Source: an uncultured Lachnospiraceae bacterium
Lineage (GTDB): Bacteria > Bacillota_A > Clostridia > Lachnospirales > Lachnospiraceae
Direction of reading: 5' to 3'
DNA length: 17,884 bases
Assembly: GCA_947564305.1 (NCBI GenBank)
Contig: CANOBT010000111.1
Location: 1 to 17,884 of the forward strand
Notes under the pieces: model-generated
What the model was told of the DNA's origin: nothing
What the model saw: the letters and a program-made list of their open reading frames with translations, nothing else
The model's database searches: none
Position numbers and translations under genes: made by a program
Shown here: positions 7,148 through 14,087 of the stretch, piece after piece
Position numbering within the stretch: the first letter of the stretch is position 1
Layout of the letters: every line of letters starts with the position of its first letter

Positions 7148-7279
7148 GTCAGCCATTCATGCAGAAGACTCACATCTCTTTAGCCTATTGGCATTATAGC
7201 ATATGCAATTTGTAAATACAATTTTCCTTTTTACAAAGATAAGCAAAGATAAATTTATAATAGCCGTTAAAATCTCTTC

Positions 7280-7636
7280 TTAAATATGCCCTCCGTTAAA
7301 TACGATATGGAACCCGACTGCCATAGCCGCTGCCGCCGCACATACCAGCAATACCGCTTTCAGCCCGATTGACCATTTGCATATCGTATCTACAATTACG
7401 GAAACCCCCGCATTCCCTTTCCTCACATACTGCACCCAGTATATTATGTCCGAGGCAACCAACGCCCAAAGGAACATGCTTATGATATTCACTACCGCAT
7501 AAATGCCGAAGTCTCCGCCTTCCGCTATCATCCCATCCATTCCGTACTTGAACAGGCACACTGCCAATACCACGTTTAAAATTGTATCCCCTAAAATCCA
7601 TCTCCTGAAATTCCTCTCTCTTAAATATGCCATCAT
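7280..7636 (-). CDS. Small multi-pass membrane protein, 118 aa
   Basis: A family I do not recognise. The 118-aa product has three clear hydrophobic segments, about 13-32 (WILGDTILNVVLAVCLFKYG), 43-70 (FGIYAVVNIISMFLWALVAS and on) and 88-113 (WSIGLKAVLLVCAAAAAMAV and on), with a basic N-terminus (RERNFRRW) and a basic loop VRKGN. The start ATG at 7636 has AAGGAGG eight bases upstream. It is a single-gene unit; convergent reading from the hicB side ends before it. A decayed copy is at 6460-6697 and a further fragment (RLKPVLLVCAAAN) lies at 17165-17211, so the family has multiplied at this locus. It could be a small integral protein linked to some lost mobile or immunity function; nothing in the sequence decides. 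Confidence 0.7.
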   Translation of the reverse strand: MMAYLRERNFRRWILGDTILNVVLAVCLFKYGMDGMIAEGGDFGIYAVVNIISMFLWALVASDIIYWVQYVRKGNAGVSVIVDTICKWSIGLKAVLLVCAAAAAMAVGFHIVFNGGHI

Positions 7637-7782
7637 TGTAATGTCCTCCTTATTTTAAATTCCTACATGTTTTACATAAAATTCTGCCGGCAAAGCATTG
7701 ATTAAATCTGCTTATATTATTAAGAGTAACGTAACCGGGTTTTATTACAAACTTTTTTAAAATTTTTACACTGCACCTGGAT

Positions 7783-7918
7783 AATTGACTATTATGTAAA
7801 TCTACAGCGAATCAAAAAAGCCGACACCGAAAACAATCCCGAATTAATGTATCAGCTCAAAGTCGCCAAAAACAAACTGGAATCTCTGGGCATCCCCACT
7901 GAAGAATTTGAATTATAA
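7783..7918 (+). pseudogene. 5'-truncated copy of the 58-aa gene
   Basis: The last 136 nt of the gene at 6804-6980 are repeated here, in frame and with intact stop (IDYYVNLQRIKK to TEEFEL), but the promoter, ribosome-binding site and start codon are deleted. Upstream it joins CACTGCACCTGGATAATT (7769-7786), which in unit 1 lies 119 nt further away. Confidence 0.85.
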
Positions 7919-7940
7919 ACAAAACAACAACTAAAAGAAA

Positions 7941-7978
7941 AGGTGTAAAGTCCATTGAATTTACAATTCGCTTTAAAA
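7941..7978. repeat. 85-nt repeat, shortened copy C
   Basis: AGGTGTAAAGTCCATTG continues directly into AATTTACAATTCGCTTTAAA, so the middle of the 85-nt repeat has been lost between two TCCATTG direct repeats. On the minus strand it still encodes LLKRIVNSM, extending further into anti-sigma coding sequence than copy B. Confidence 0.8.
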
Positions 7979-7994
7979 GATTAGTTCCATATAT

Positions 7995-8023
7995 AAAACC
8001 CCGAGGGGTGCTCCGGGGTTTTT
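7995..8023 (+). terminator. Rho-independent terminator, unit 2
   Basis: AAAACCCCGAG pairs with CTCCGGGGTTTT with one bulged C, followed by a T run. It is the twin of 7115-7147 and is now behind a truncated gene. Confidence 0.75.
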
Positions 8024-8070
8024 GTTTGTCAGCCATCCATGCAGAAGACTCACATCTCTTTAGCCTATTG

Positions 8071-8123
8071 GCATTAGCCAGCGGCGTTTTTCTATAATCA
8101 TAATACTTGAAATATCCACTTTT
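8071..8123. repeat. 53-nt direct repeat, left copy (flanks the agr-peptide island)
   Basis: Matches 17095-17147 at 48 of 53 positions in the same orientation, sharing GCGGCGTTTTTCTATAAT and ATAATACTTGAAAT-TCCACTTTT. The left copy sits between the duplication tail and the broken Uma2 gene; the right copy is just upstream of the response regulator gene. The two therefore bracket the whole 8.4-kb minus-strand island. Confidence 0.85.
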
Positions 8124-8575
8124 GCACATCAAGATATAATTGCATCCCTGCTTTTTAAACTCACCCTGTTCATCCGCGCGAATAAAGGAGACTGCAAAGT
8201 GCTCGCATTCTCTTTAGATATTCAATTAGATTGCAATGATAAGACGATAGTCCACCTGACATCGTCGTATCCTGCGACAAAAGCAAACGCACGGAACACA
8301 GCATCTGCGGTGTGCCGGATTTGTGTGTCAAAGTTATCTCCCCCTCCACCCGCAAGCAGGATTATGAGATAAAGATGGTAAAATACGTGGAGACTGATGT
8401 CTGGGAATATTGGATTGTGGATTTAAAACACGAAACTGTGGTATGCTATTATTTCAAAGGAGAAGACTATCCTGTCATGTACACATTCCGGGATAAAATT
8501 CCGACACGCATATTTGACGTCAGTCTTGAGCAAGTGTCTCTTTTTCGTTATTGTTTCTATACTCCCCCAGCATAG
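8122..8575 (+). pseudogene. Uma2-family (DUF820) endonuclease-like, truncated and frameshifted
   Basis: The C-terminal part (PDLCVKVISPSTRKQDYEIK, then MVKYVETDVWEYWIVD) carries the Uma2/DUF820 pattern PDLxxExxSPST-D-K-Y-EYWIVD of the restriction-endonuclease-like fold. Upstream, another frame gives HQDIIASLLFKLTLFIRANK and GDCKVLAFSLDIQLD, which belongs to the same family; the two frames join if one base is restored near 8254 (TIV then PDIVVSCDKSK). The usual catalytic Glu in V-E-x-x-S-P reads Lys here (CVKVISP). The 5' end of the gene is missing and replaced by the 53-nt repeat. A frame starting at ATG 8312 exists but would lack half of the domain. Uma2-family genes are common, often multi-copy and mostly of unknown role. 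Confidence 0.8.
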
Positions 8576-8585
8576 CTGGGAGAGT
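8561..8585. terminator. Hairpin between Uma2 pseudogene and the peptide operon
   Basis: ACTCCCCCAGC (8561-8571) pairs with GCTGGGAGAGT (8575-8585) over 11 bp with one wobble and a 3-nt loop. On the + strand it is followed by AGCGTTTTCTTTT. It lies 24 nt past the stop of the minus-strand precursor gene and may end both convergent transcripts. Confidence 0.55.
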
Positions 8586-8609
8586 AGCGTTTTCTTTTAG
8601 CAAAAATTT

Positions 8610-8804
8610 TTACAAATCCGGGTCGCGTATTGCCTCCGCTGGAAATTTTGTTATTCCCAAGCGATCATGATTAGCAACATATGCAAGCAGCCCTTTTGAT
8701 GAACAACTACATGAACACCCCGATGCACACATTGCCCCGCAATTACATACTCCATGCGGTTCTTCCGATTGGTTAATAACATTTTTTCTCTTTCCGTACG
8801 ACAT
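8610..8804 (-). CDS. Cys-rich RiPP precursor peptide (CLI_3235-like)
   Basis: A 64-aa peptide and the likely substrate of the radical SAM maturase in the same operon. The N-terminal leader (about 1-18) is basic with a S-E-E-P stretch; the core has six Cys at 20, 22, 26, 30, 32 and 34 with Ser/Gly/Ala spacers (CNCGAMCASGCSCSC), followed by a 28-residue tail ending IRDPDL. Clustered C-x-C after an acidic leader fits the clostridial CLI_3235 family of putative bacteriocin precursors (TIGR04065, from memory) that go with CcpM maturases. The start is firm: GGAGGTGA stands six bases before the ATG at 8804. It is last in the operon, behind a 164-nt leader region (8805-8968) that may hold its own promoter. 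Thioether bridges to non-alpha carbons (ranthipeptide) or alpha carbons (sactipeptide) are possible; which is not visible. Confidence 0.82.
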   Translation of the reverse strand: MSYGKRKNVINQSEEPHGVCNCGAMCASGCSCSCSSKGLLAYVANHDRLGITKFPAEAIRDPDL

Positions 8805-8968
8805 AAACTCACCTCCTCATACGATATAACATAGCTGACTAAAACTATTTGATTAATAAGTTTCTATATCAGCTGACAGAACTTCCGCCAGCCATTATTT
8901 GACAATTTTTAACTTCTCCACAACTTGATACAAAAAATTTCTTATGCGTCAATCTCCTTGCTTATTAT

Positions 8969-9229
8969 TCAGTCTTGATTGTTTTTTTCACATTTAATTA
9001 TCACATCCAAAATGTTATTGAATGTACGAAATTCCCCTTTTAACAAATATTGCATCGGAATTTTTATGTTAAATTTATATTCAATATTGTATAAAATAAG
9101 CACTAATTCTCTCGCATTCATACATACCTTATTCCCAAAGATGTCTTCATCTTTTATATTATCATTCAAAAAATCCATATGTGTATGTTTATAAAAAATA
9201 TTTGCCAACTCAATTATTTTGTCACTCAT
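8969..9229 (-). CDS. Peptide maturation system acyl carrier-related protein
   Basis: An 86-aa small helical protein. The second half (NARELVLILYNIEYKFNIKI, P, then FRTFNNILDVI) follows the acyl carrier protein layout D-S-L-E-L-V-x-L-x-x-x-L-E-x-x-F-x-I-x-I-P, with a final helix. At the position of the phosphopantetheine serine the residue is Ala39 (N-A-R-E-L), so it should not carry the prosthetic group. This agrees with the family called acyl carrier-related protein (TIGR04069, from memory) that accompanies CcpM systems. The ATG at 9229 has AAGGAC upstream. It sits 20 nt after the TIGR04066-type gene and before the precursor, so a role as a protein scaffold or peptide carrier during maturation is plausible but inferred. 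Confidence 0.75.
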   Translation of the reverse strand: MSDKIIELANIFYKHTHMDFLNDNIKDEDIFGNKVCMNARELVLILYNIEYKFNIKIPMQYLLKGEFRTFNNILDVIIKCEKNNQD

Positions 9230-9249
9230 TATAATAGTCCTTCCACCAA

Positions 9250-10332
9250 TTATACTAATTCAATTCTCGAAAATCCTTTTAATAGACGAAATATCTCTTT
9301 AACAAGATTACCACTGTCTTCTCGCAAATTGTAATAAATTTTTCTTTGTAAAGTCTCAATCTTTTCATTAACCTCTTCAGCATCTACACTTATATACCGT
9401 ACCTCCCTTCTACGTTCCGTTTCATCCTGCGAAATCATCTTAGAATCCATTGCAACAAAGTCTATTGCAATTCCCAACCTTCCACTTATGCTCCATATCA
9501 TATTTTCAATTTCTTCTTCTCCCGCCGGGGAATACGGAATACACAATACAACACAATCTGGTTGTACTGCTTGTACTATTTCATAAGCTGTTATTCCAAA
9601 ATCTCCATACAAATTTTGGGAAAAGCTGAGCACTCCACCCGGAACAGTAATTACCATAACTTCTGGTTGTTCTTTCTGTTCAATATCTTTAACAAGATGA
9701 TTATATTTAATAACTTTTTTCTTTTCTTCTTTCGTTGTATACATAAATTGCGGGAATGAATACAGTCCTAAAACATCATTGTAATTTCTACTTCCAATAC
9801 CAGAAATCTTTATCTCTTCTTTTTTAGCAAAGTTTTGTATCTGCGTTTGTAAATAGAATTTCCCTACATTCTCCAATATTCCCAAAATCATAATTACAGG
9901 CGAATCTATACCCTCTATAAAATTACTGAAATCCTTTTTTCTATAAGCAGGATAGGGCTTACAATATACGCCTTTTTTTAGTTTCTGTTGTTTAACATAT
10001 TTTTCTTCCATTGCAGTCACAGGCTCTCTGCAATACCAAATTTCTTTTCCTGCTTGGACTGCTTTTTCCAAATTATTAATTAACTTTTTATTAAAATATT
10101 CTTTCTCTTTCTCTAATAGCTTATGAAACCATACTAACGACACTTTTTCTAAACTTCCATCAAAATCATCGGAAACCTCTATTCTTTTTCCTCTCAAATT
10201 ATATATTTTTCCGATATATTTAGAGCCACAATCTCCAACCAATGCTACAATTTGTATTTCTTCATTTATTGATAGACTATTCACTATATCCACCACTTCA
10301 TCCGAAAAAGGATATATCAACACTTTATTCAT
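9250..10332 (-). CDS. Peptide maturation system protein, TIGR04066-like
   Basis: A 360-aa cytoplasmic protein of the family found next to CcpM radical SAM enzymes (TIGR04066, from memory; biochemical role not known to me). The N-terminal half starts MNKVLIYPFSDEVVDIVNSL and has a REPVTAMEEKYVKQQKLKKG stretch. The middle shows a nucleotide-binding-like segment VIMILGILENVGKFYLQTQI, where GILENVGKF matches a P-loop G-x4-G-K except that Phe replaces Ser/Thr, followed by a Rossmann-like strand PEVMVITVPGGVLSFSQNL and CVVLCIPYSPAGEEEI. This suggests a SIMIBI-type P-loop relative. It starts at ATG 10332, 14 nt after the maturase stop, with GAGGG upstream, so it is co-translated with the maturase. 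Confidence 0.8.
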   Translation of the reverse strand: MNKVLIYPFSDEVVDIVNSLSINEEIQIVALVGDCGSKYIGKIYNLRGKRIEVSDDFDGSLEKVSLVWFHKLLEKEKEYFNKKLINNLEKAVQAGKEIWYCREPVTAMEEKYVKQQKLKKGVYCKPYPAYRKKDFSNFIEGIDSPVIMILGILENVGKFYLQTQIQNFAKKEEIKISGIGSRNYNDVLGLYSFPQFMYTTKEEKKKVIKYNHLVKDIEQKEQPEVMVITVPGGVLSFSQNLYGDFGITAYEIVQAVQPDCVVLCIPYSPAGEEEIENMIWSISGRLGIAIDFVAMDSKMISQDETERRREVRYISVDAEEVNEKIETLQRKIYYNLREDSGNLVKEIFRLLKGFSRIELV

Positions 10333-10346
10333 TTTTCAACCCTCTA

Positions 10347-11759
10347 TTATTCAAATAATGTTTCTGGTGTGTAATGTATATTCTTTAATTCTCGTATTAC
10401 ACAATAATCTTTATATAAAGTTTCTACTTTTGCCCTTGATTCATCACATACCTTTTTAATGTTTTCTTCACTAATCTCAGTTTCAAAGCATGCCTTACAA
10501 ATCTTACAATCTTGATACGCCCAACATTCTTTACATTTTTCTTTGGTTTGATTTTCAATATTTAATATTTCTTTTATTTGATGCAAGTAAAACCCTTCAT
10601 TTAAATTTCCAATTATTGCTTTTGTATCATTTTCGCTTACCCGTTCACACGGATAGAAATTCCCATTTACGTCCATAAATAGTTTCAAAACTCCTGGTAT
10701 GCATGGCCCTCCATGATGCCATTTTTGAGGCAGAATTTCTCGTTTCGGGAAATTTTTCTCTGTTTTTCCAATATCTCCTATCACCGATTGTAAAAGCTTT
10801 ATTCCTTCATATCCATCTAAACGTCCCAATCGGTATAAAAATCCCAAAAACATACTATAACGATAATCTCCCAAAAACTTTACATCCAACTGAACAGGAT
10901 TTTTTCTATTTACTTCTTTTACTAAAGAAGACATAAACGTAGAATGACGAAACAATTCATTTGAAGATATATAATTTTCTACACACGAAAACTTATTGGC
11001 AGCAAAAACCGTGTTAAAATACACTCTTTCTTTGTAATATGTCGGATGTCGTTTTTTTAGTATATTTAAGTTTTTTATAACAGTTGAGAAACTCCCTTCC
11101 TTTCCATCCGCAAATATCCGAAATTGATCATGCACCTCTTCTGGTCCATCAAAACTCACTAACATTATAACGTTATGCTTAACAAGAAAATCCATCTTTT
11201 CCTCATCTAATAAAGTTGCATTAGTCGTAAAATTGAAATGTATGACTTGGTATCCTCCTTTTTTTTCAGCATATAAAATACAATTCTTCATTGTCTCAAA
11301 TTCCAAAAGCGGTTCCCCTCCATAAAAGCTTATTCTTTTTTCTGGGTTTTCTGTGGAATGATCAAACAAAAAATCTATACCCCTTTTTGCTGTTTCCAAA
11401 CTCATTTTTTTATTTGTATGATGCCTGTTATTATATGCGCCTGAATAGACACAGTATTTACACCTCAAATTACAATTTTGTGTTAGTTGAAGAGTAATAC
11501 CATCAACTTTTTTACTAAGATAATGCTGCAAATAAGGTGTAACTGGGTGCTCAGTTTCTCTGTTGTCTCTATTGGATTTTAAATATCCCACATGCTTTAA
11601 ATATCTAATATATTCTTCTGCCTCTTCAGACATTGAATCTCCTGTTTTCAGTGTTTTATAAACATCTTTTGAAACTTTTAGTATAGTGTCCGTATTAACA
11701 TCATAAATATAGTGTCCTACTGACGTACAAAACAAATGTACAAATGGTACGTTCTCCAT
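10347..11759 (-). CDS. ccpM: Radical SAM/SPASM Cys-rich peptide maturase, CcpM-like
   Basis: A 470-aa enzyme expected to install thioether crosslinks in the Cys-rich precursor. Residues about 1-70 look like a PqqD/RRE-type leader-binding region (YIYDVNTDTILKVSKDVY, then EEYIRYLKHVGYL). The radical SAM motif is CNLRCKYC with Cys96, 100 and 103, followed by YGGEP (146-150), FTTNATLL and VSFDGPEEVH. The C-terminal SPASM/twitch part has Cys353, 371, 409, 412, 418, 421, 424 and 438 (GPCIPG, YPCER, CKECWAYQDCKICKAC), enough for two auxiliary 4Fe-4S clusters. The start ATG at 11759 has AGGAG six bases upstream. The set of neighbours (Cys-rich peptide, TIGR04066, ACP-related) is the CcpM (TIGR04068) set. 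The catalysed bond type is inferred from the family. Confidence 0.9.
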   Translation of the reverse strand: MENVPFVHLFCTSVGHYIYDVNTDTILKVSKDVYKTLKTGDSMSEEAEEYIRYLKHVGYLKSNRDNRETEHPVTPYLQHYLSKKVDGITLQLTQNCNLRCKYCVYSGAYNNRHHTNKKMSLETAKRGIDFLFDHSTENPEKRISFYGGEPLLEFETMKNCILYAEKKGGYQVIHFNFTTNATLLDEEKMDFLVKHNVIMLVSFDGPEEVHDQFRIFADGKEGSFSTVIKNLNILKKRHPTYYKERVYFNTVFAANKFSCVENYISSNELFRHSTFMSSLVKEVNRKNPVQLDVKFLGDYRYSMFLGFLYRLGRLDGYEGIKLLQSVIGDIGKTEKNFPKREILPQKWHHGGPCIPGVLKLFMDVNGNFYPCERVSENDTKAIIGNLNEGFYLHQIKEILNIENQTKEKCKECWAYQDCKICKACFETEISEENIKKVCDESRAKVETLYKDYCVIRELKNIHYTPETLFE

Positions 11760-11783
11760 ATTTTTCTCCTTTATTAATTTGTA

Positions 11784-12233
11784 TTATTGCCGCTCCTTAT
11801 ATTTATCCAACAAAAAATCAAGAAATGGGGCAACAAGGAAAATAAACGGATATAATAATCCCACAAAAATGTTATCACATGTTAAACCAATTGGCATAAA
11901 ATTCAATACTAATACACAAACACCTACCCACAATATTACAATATTCAGATTTGAATCTATTCCCATAAAGATTTTTATCAAATATATAACACATAACACT
12001 AAATATACCAGATAAAATATCAAGTAGATGCTTATTAAAAGAAATAAAAGGTCTTTCGTTTCGTCAACAAATAACATATTCCATAATATTTTTGTTTTTT
12101 CCCTCGGGTTTTTCCTAATAATCAGACCTGATAATTGATACACGTTATAATATTGACCTCCGTATATTAGCCATGGCATATTTGCCGCTATCAATACAAC
12201 TATATATATAATTTTACTCCTTATCCTTTTCAT
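11784..12233 (-). CDS. 149-aa multi-pass membrane protein, possible immunity protein
   Basis: No family is recognised. The protein has four hydrophobic segments: near 8-24 (IIYIVVLIAANMPWLIYGG), 60-90 (LLFLLISIYLIFYLVYLVLC and on), 97-118 (IVILWVGVCVLVLNFMPIGL) and 121-140 (NIFVGLLYPFIFLVAPFLDF), with a basic N-terminus and a basic tail DKYKERQ. The ATG at 12233 follows AGGGAGG. It lies between the ABC exporter and the maturase in an otherwise complete peptide operon; a small integral membrane protein at that place is often a self-immunity or export accessory protein, but that is inference. It is very AT-rich like its neighbours. Confidence 0.72.
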   Translation of the reverse strand: MKRIRSKIIYIVVLIAANMPWLIYGGQYYNVYQLSGLIIRKNPREKTKILWNMLFVDETKDLLFLLISIYLIFYLVYLVLCVIYLIKIFMGIDSNLNIVILWVGVCVLVLNFMPIGLTCDNIFVGLLYPFIFLVAPFLDFLLDKYKERQ

Positions 12234-12290
12234 GCATATCCCTCCCTGTCATAGATTTTCTATTTCTTGCTATTCTCTCTGATTTTAGAA

Positions 12291-14081
12291 TCAAATACTC
12301 CTCTCATCTGTATTATTACAATTTCTAAACAGCATATAATATATTCCTTTATTAGATAATAACTCCTCGTGTTTCCCCCTTTCTGTAATTTCCCCTTGTT
12401 GCAAAACATAGATCATTTCTGCAACCAAACTTACATAATGGACTTTATGCGTTATAAATATCCCTATATTTCCAGCCATGATATTCTTATAAATTGAAAT
12501 AAGTTCCTTCTGATTCATAATATCTAATGAGGCATCTGGCTCATCAAAAACATACATATCCGCCTTCTTTACCAATGCTCTTGCTATCGCAATTCTTTGC
12601 CATTCTCCCGCAGATAATTCCCTTTCTCCAAACCAATTACCTATTACCGCGTCTAATACTCCTATATCTCTGATTCTATCCTGTACTTTCGCGTCCCTTA
12701 ATGCTTTCCATATCGCATCATCACAGTCTATTTTACTCAAATCTCCAAAAGCCACATTCTCTCTTACTGTTGTTTCATATTTCTGGTAATCTTGAAAGAT
12801 GCAGCTTATCCTTTTCCTGTAAGATTCCAAGCCTACATCTCGTAACTCTGTTCCATTAATATATATTTCACCTTCATAATTATCATAAAAACCTAATATC
12901 AACTTTATTAAAGTAGTCTTTCCCGAACCATTCTGACCCACTAATGCAACCGTTTGCCCTGCACATAATGTCAAACTAATGTTTTTTAACACATACTCTT
13001 CACCGTATCGGAAAGAAACATGTTTTAATTCAATCTTTTCTATATGTTTAATTGCCTTCTCGATTTCCTGTTTCTTTTCAGATATATTAAAGAATTCAAA
13101 TAACAACCCTACATATAATGATTGTTCAGCAATACTTCCTACTTCCGAAAAAATTTCTTGTGCACTATTTTTAATATTCTCTATACATTCTATATAAGCA
13201 GCAACATCACCAATTAATATTTTACCGGCAACACCTAAAAGCACTGTATATGTAAACAACGCCCCTGTAAACAAACAGTCGATAATATCTGACACAATGG
13301 TTAAAATCGTTGTTTTCTGTTGCATCTTTAAATCTTCTTCAATAAAACCATCAGATCTTTTTTTATATTTCCGTATCAGATATTTGGATAATCCTAATAT
13401 CTTTATTTCCTTAAATGCCCGTCCTGTCAACAAAATATAATTAATATACCAATTTTGTCTTTCCCTTTGAGTTCTGGAAACTCTTAATTTATACCACTGT
13501 CTGTCTATGGAAATCATTACCGCACATCTCATAGCTGGTACTGCTAACGAAACTAATACTATCCACCACTTAAATCTAATTAATATAGCAGTTGTACTTC
13601 CTATGATAATAAATTGTCTTATTATCTCTAACAATTCTGATATGTATGAGAGAATACTCGCCCCTTTTTGAGTCTGGGCACGATTAATAATATTGTATGT
13701 TTCTGAGTCTTCATAGTCTTTTAAGTTTAACTGAACCGCCTTATCCAACATCTTCAAATTAATATATTGTGCAAACTTTAAATTAAATTGATTGTTATAA
13801 TAAGAGTGCAAAGCCATTTCTAATGTAATAACAACTTTAACAACTACATATATTCCTATACAACTTACAATATCCGATAACTTATATTGCCCAAACTGCA
13901 GCATATTAATGATTCTTTGCATAATAACAATCAAAACAGCAGGTACCAATCCTTCAATCATTATCATCAAAAAGTTTAGCAAAACATAGCCTTTACTATA
14001 CCCACATAATAACGTCAAACAATCTTTTATGCATTTAAACGATGCTTTTCCAATACCCTTTTCATTAACGTCTTTCCCCAC
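12291..14081 (-). CDS. ABC exporter, fused permease and ATPase
   Basis: A 596-aa half-transporter: membrane domain about 1-345 with up to six segments, then an ATPase domain. Motifs: Walker A GQNGSGKTT (382-390), Q-loop IFQ (428-430), signature LSAGEWQRIAIARA (489-502, Ala and Glu replacing the LSGGQ core), Walker B YVFDEP (510-515), D-loop SLD and H-loop THK (544-546). There is no N-terminal C39 peptidase domain, so it does not itself cut leader peptides. The GTG at 14081 is only 6 nt after the AgrD-like stop and has a weak ribosome-binding site, so translation is probably coupled. It most likely exports the modified Cys-rich peptide; export of the agr signal is usually ascribed to AgrB, so that role is less likely. 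Confidence 0.88.
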   Translation of the reverse strand: MGKDVNEKGIGKASFKCIKDCLTLLCGYSKGYVLLNFLMIMIEGLVPAVLIVIMQRIINMLQFGQYKLSDIVSCIGIYVVVKVVITLEMALHSYYNNQFNLKFAQYINLKMLDKAVQLNLKDYEDSETYNIINRAQTQKGASILSYISELLEIIRQFIIIGSTTAILIRFKWWIVLVSLAVPAMRCAVMISIDRQWYKLRVSRTQRERQNWYINYILLTGRAFKEIKILGLSKYLIRKYKKRSDGFIEEDLKMQQKTTILTIVSDIIDCLFTGALFTYTVLLGVAGKILIGDVAAYIECIENIKNSAQEIFSEVGSIAEQSLYVGLLFEFFNISEKKQEIEKAIKHIEKIELKHVSFRYGEEYVLKNISLTLCAGQTVALVGQNGSGKTTLIKLILGFYDNYEGEIYINGTELRDVGLESYRKRISCIFQDYQKYETTVRENVAFGDLSKIDCDDAIWKALRDAKVQDRIRDIGVLDAVIGNWFGERELSAGEWQRIAIARALVKKADMYVFDEPDASLDIMNQKELISIYKNIMAGNIGIFITHKVHYVSLVAEMIYVLQQGEITERGKHEELLSNKGIYYMLFRNCNNTDERSI

Positions 14082-14087
14082 TAATCA

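Larger units (their letters stand above)
6451..7196. repeat. Segmental duplication, unit 1
   Basis: This stretch is repeated at 7269-8076 in the same order and orientation: a small membrane protein gene on the minus strand, a short + strand gene, a copy of the anti-sigma 3' end, a terminator, and a shared tail ending in AGCCTATTGGCATTA. Unit 1 has a broken membrane protein gene and an intact small + strand gene. It also carries 119 nt (6726-6844) that unit 2 lacks, while lacking 98 nt that unit 2 has. Confidence 0.88.
7269..8076. repeat. Segmental duplication, unit 2
   Basis: Second copy of 6451-7196. It keeps the intact membrane protein gene but the + strand small gene has lost its promoter and start. 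The join CCTGGATAATT|GACTATT shows the loss happened between AATT microhomologies (equivalent to removing 119 nt). The copy of the anti-sigma end has also been shortened, between TCCATTG repeats. A 70-nt AT-rich spacer (7197-7268) with no feature separates the units. Confidence 0.88.

Noticed and set aside
7725..7733. TACGTTACT on the minus strand upstream of the 118-aa gene, resembling a LytTR box.
   Set aside because: Single copy, and C at a position where the consensus needs A or G; no second box at 21-22 nt.
6451..8123. Multiple short repeats that might be taken for a CRISPR array.
   Set aside because: Repeats are long, few and contain genes and terminators; there are no regular spacers.
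7857..8132. Minus-strand frame containing LLKRIVNSM joined to a hydrophobic stretch.
   Set aside because: The hydrophobic part comes from reading through the 7941 repeat copy and the truncated 58-aa gene backwards; no start signal, and the terminator lies inside it.
8312..8575. Apparent complete 87-aa Uma2-like gene starting at ATG 8312.
   Set aside because: The preceding sequence continues the same domain in frame back to about 8243, and in another frame before that, so the ATG is internal to a broken gene.
8833..8877. AGCTGAC repeated at 8833 and 8871 upstream of the precursor gene.
   Set aside because: Seven bases only, 38 nt apart, no link to a clear promoter; could occur by chance in this AT-rich leader.
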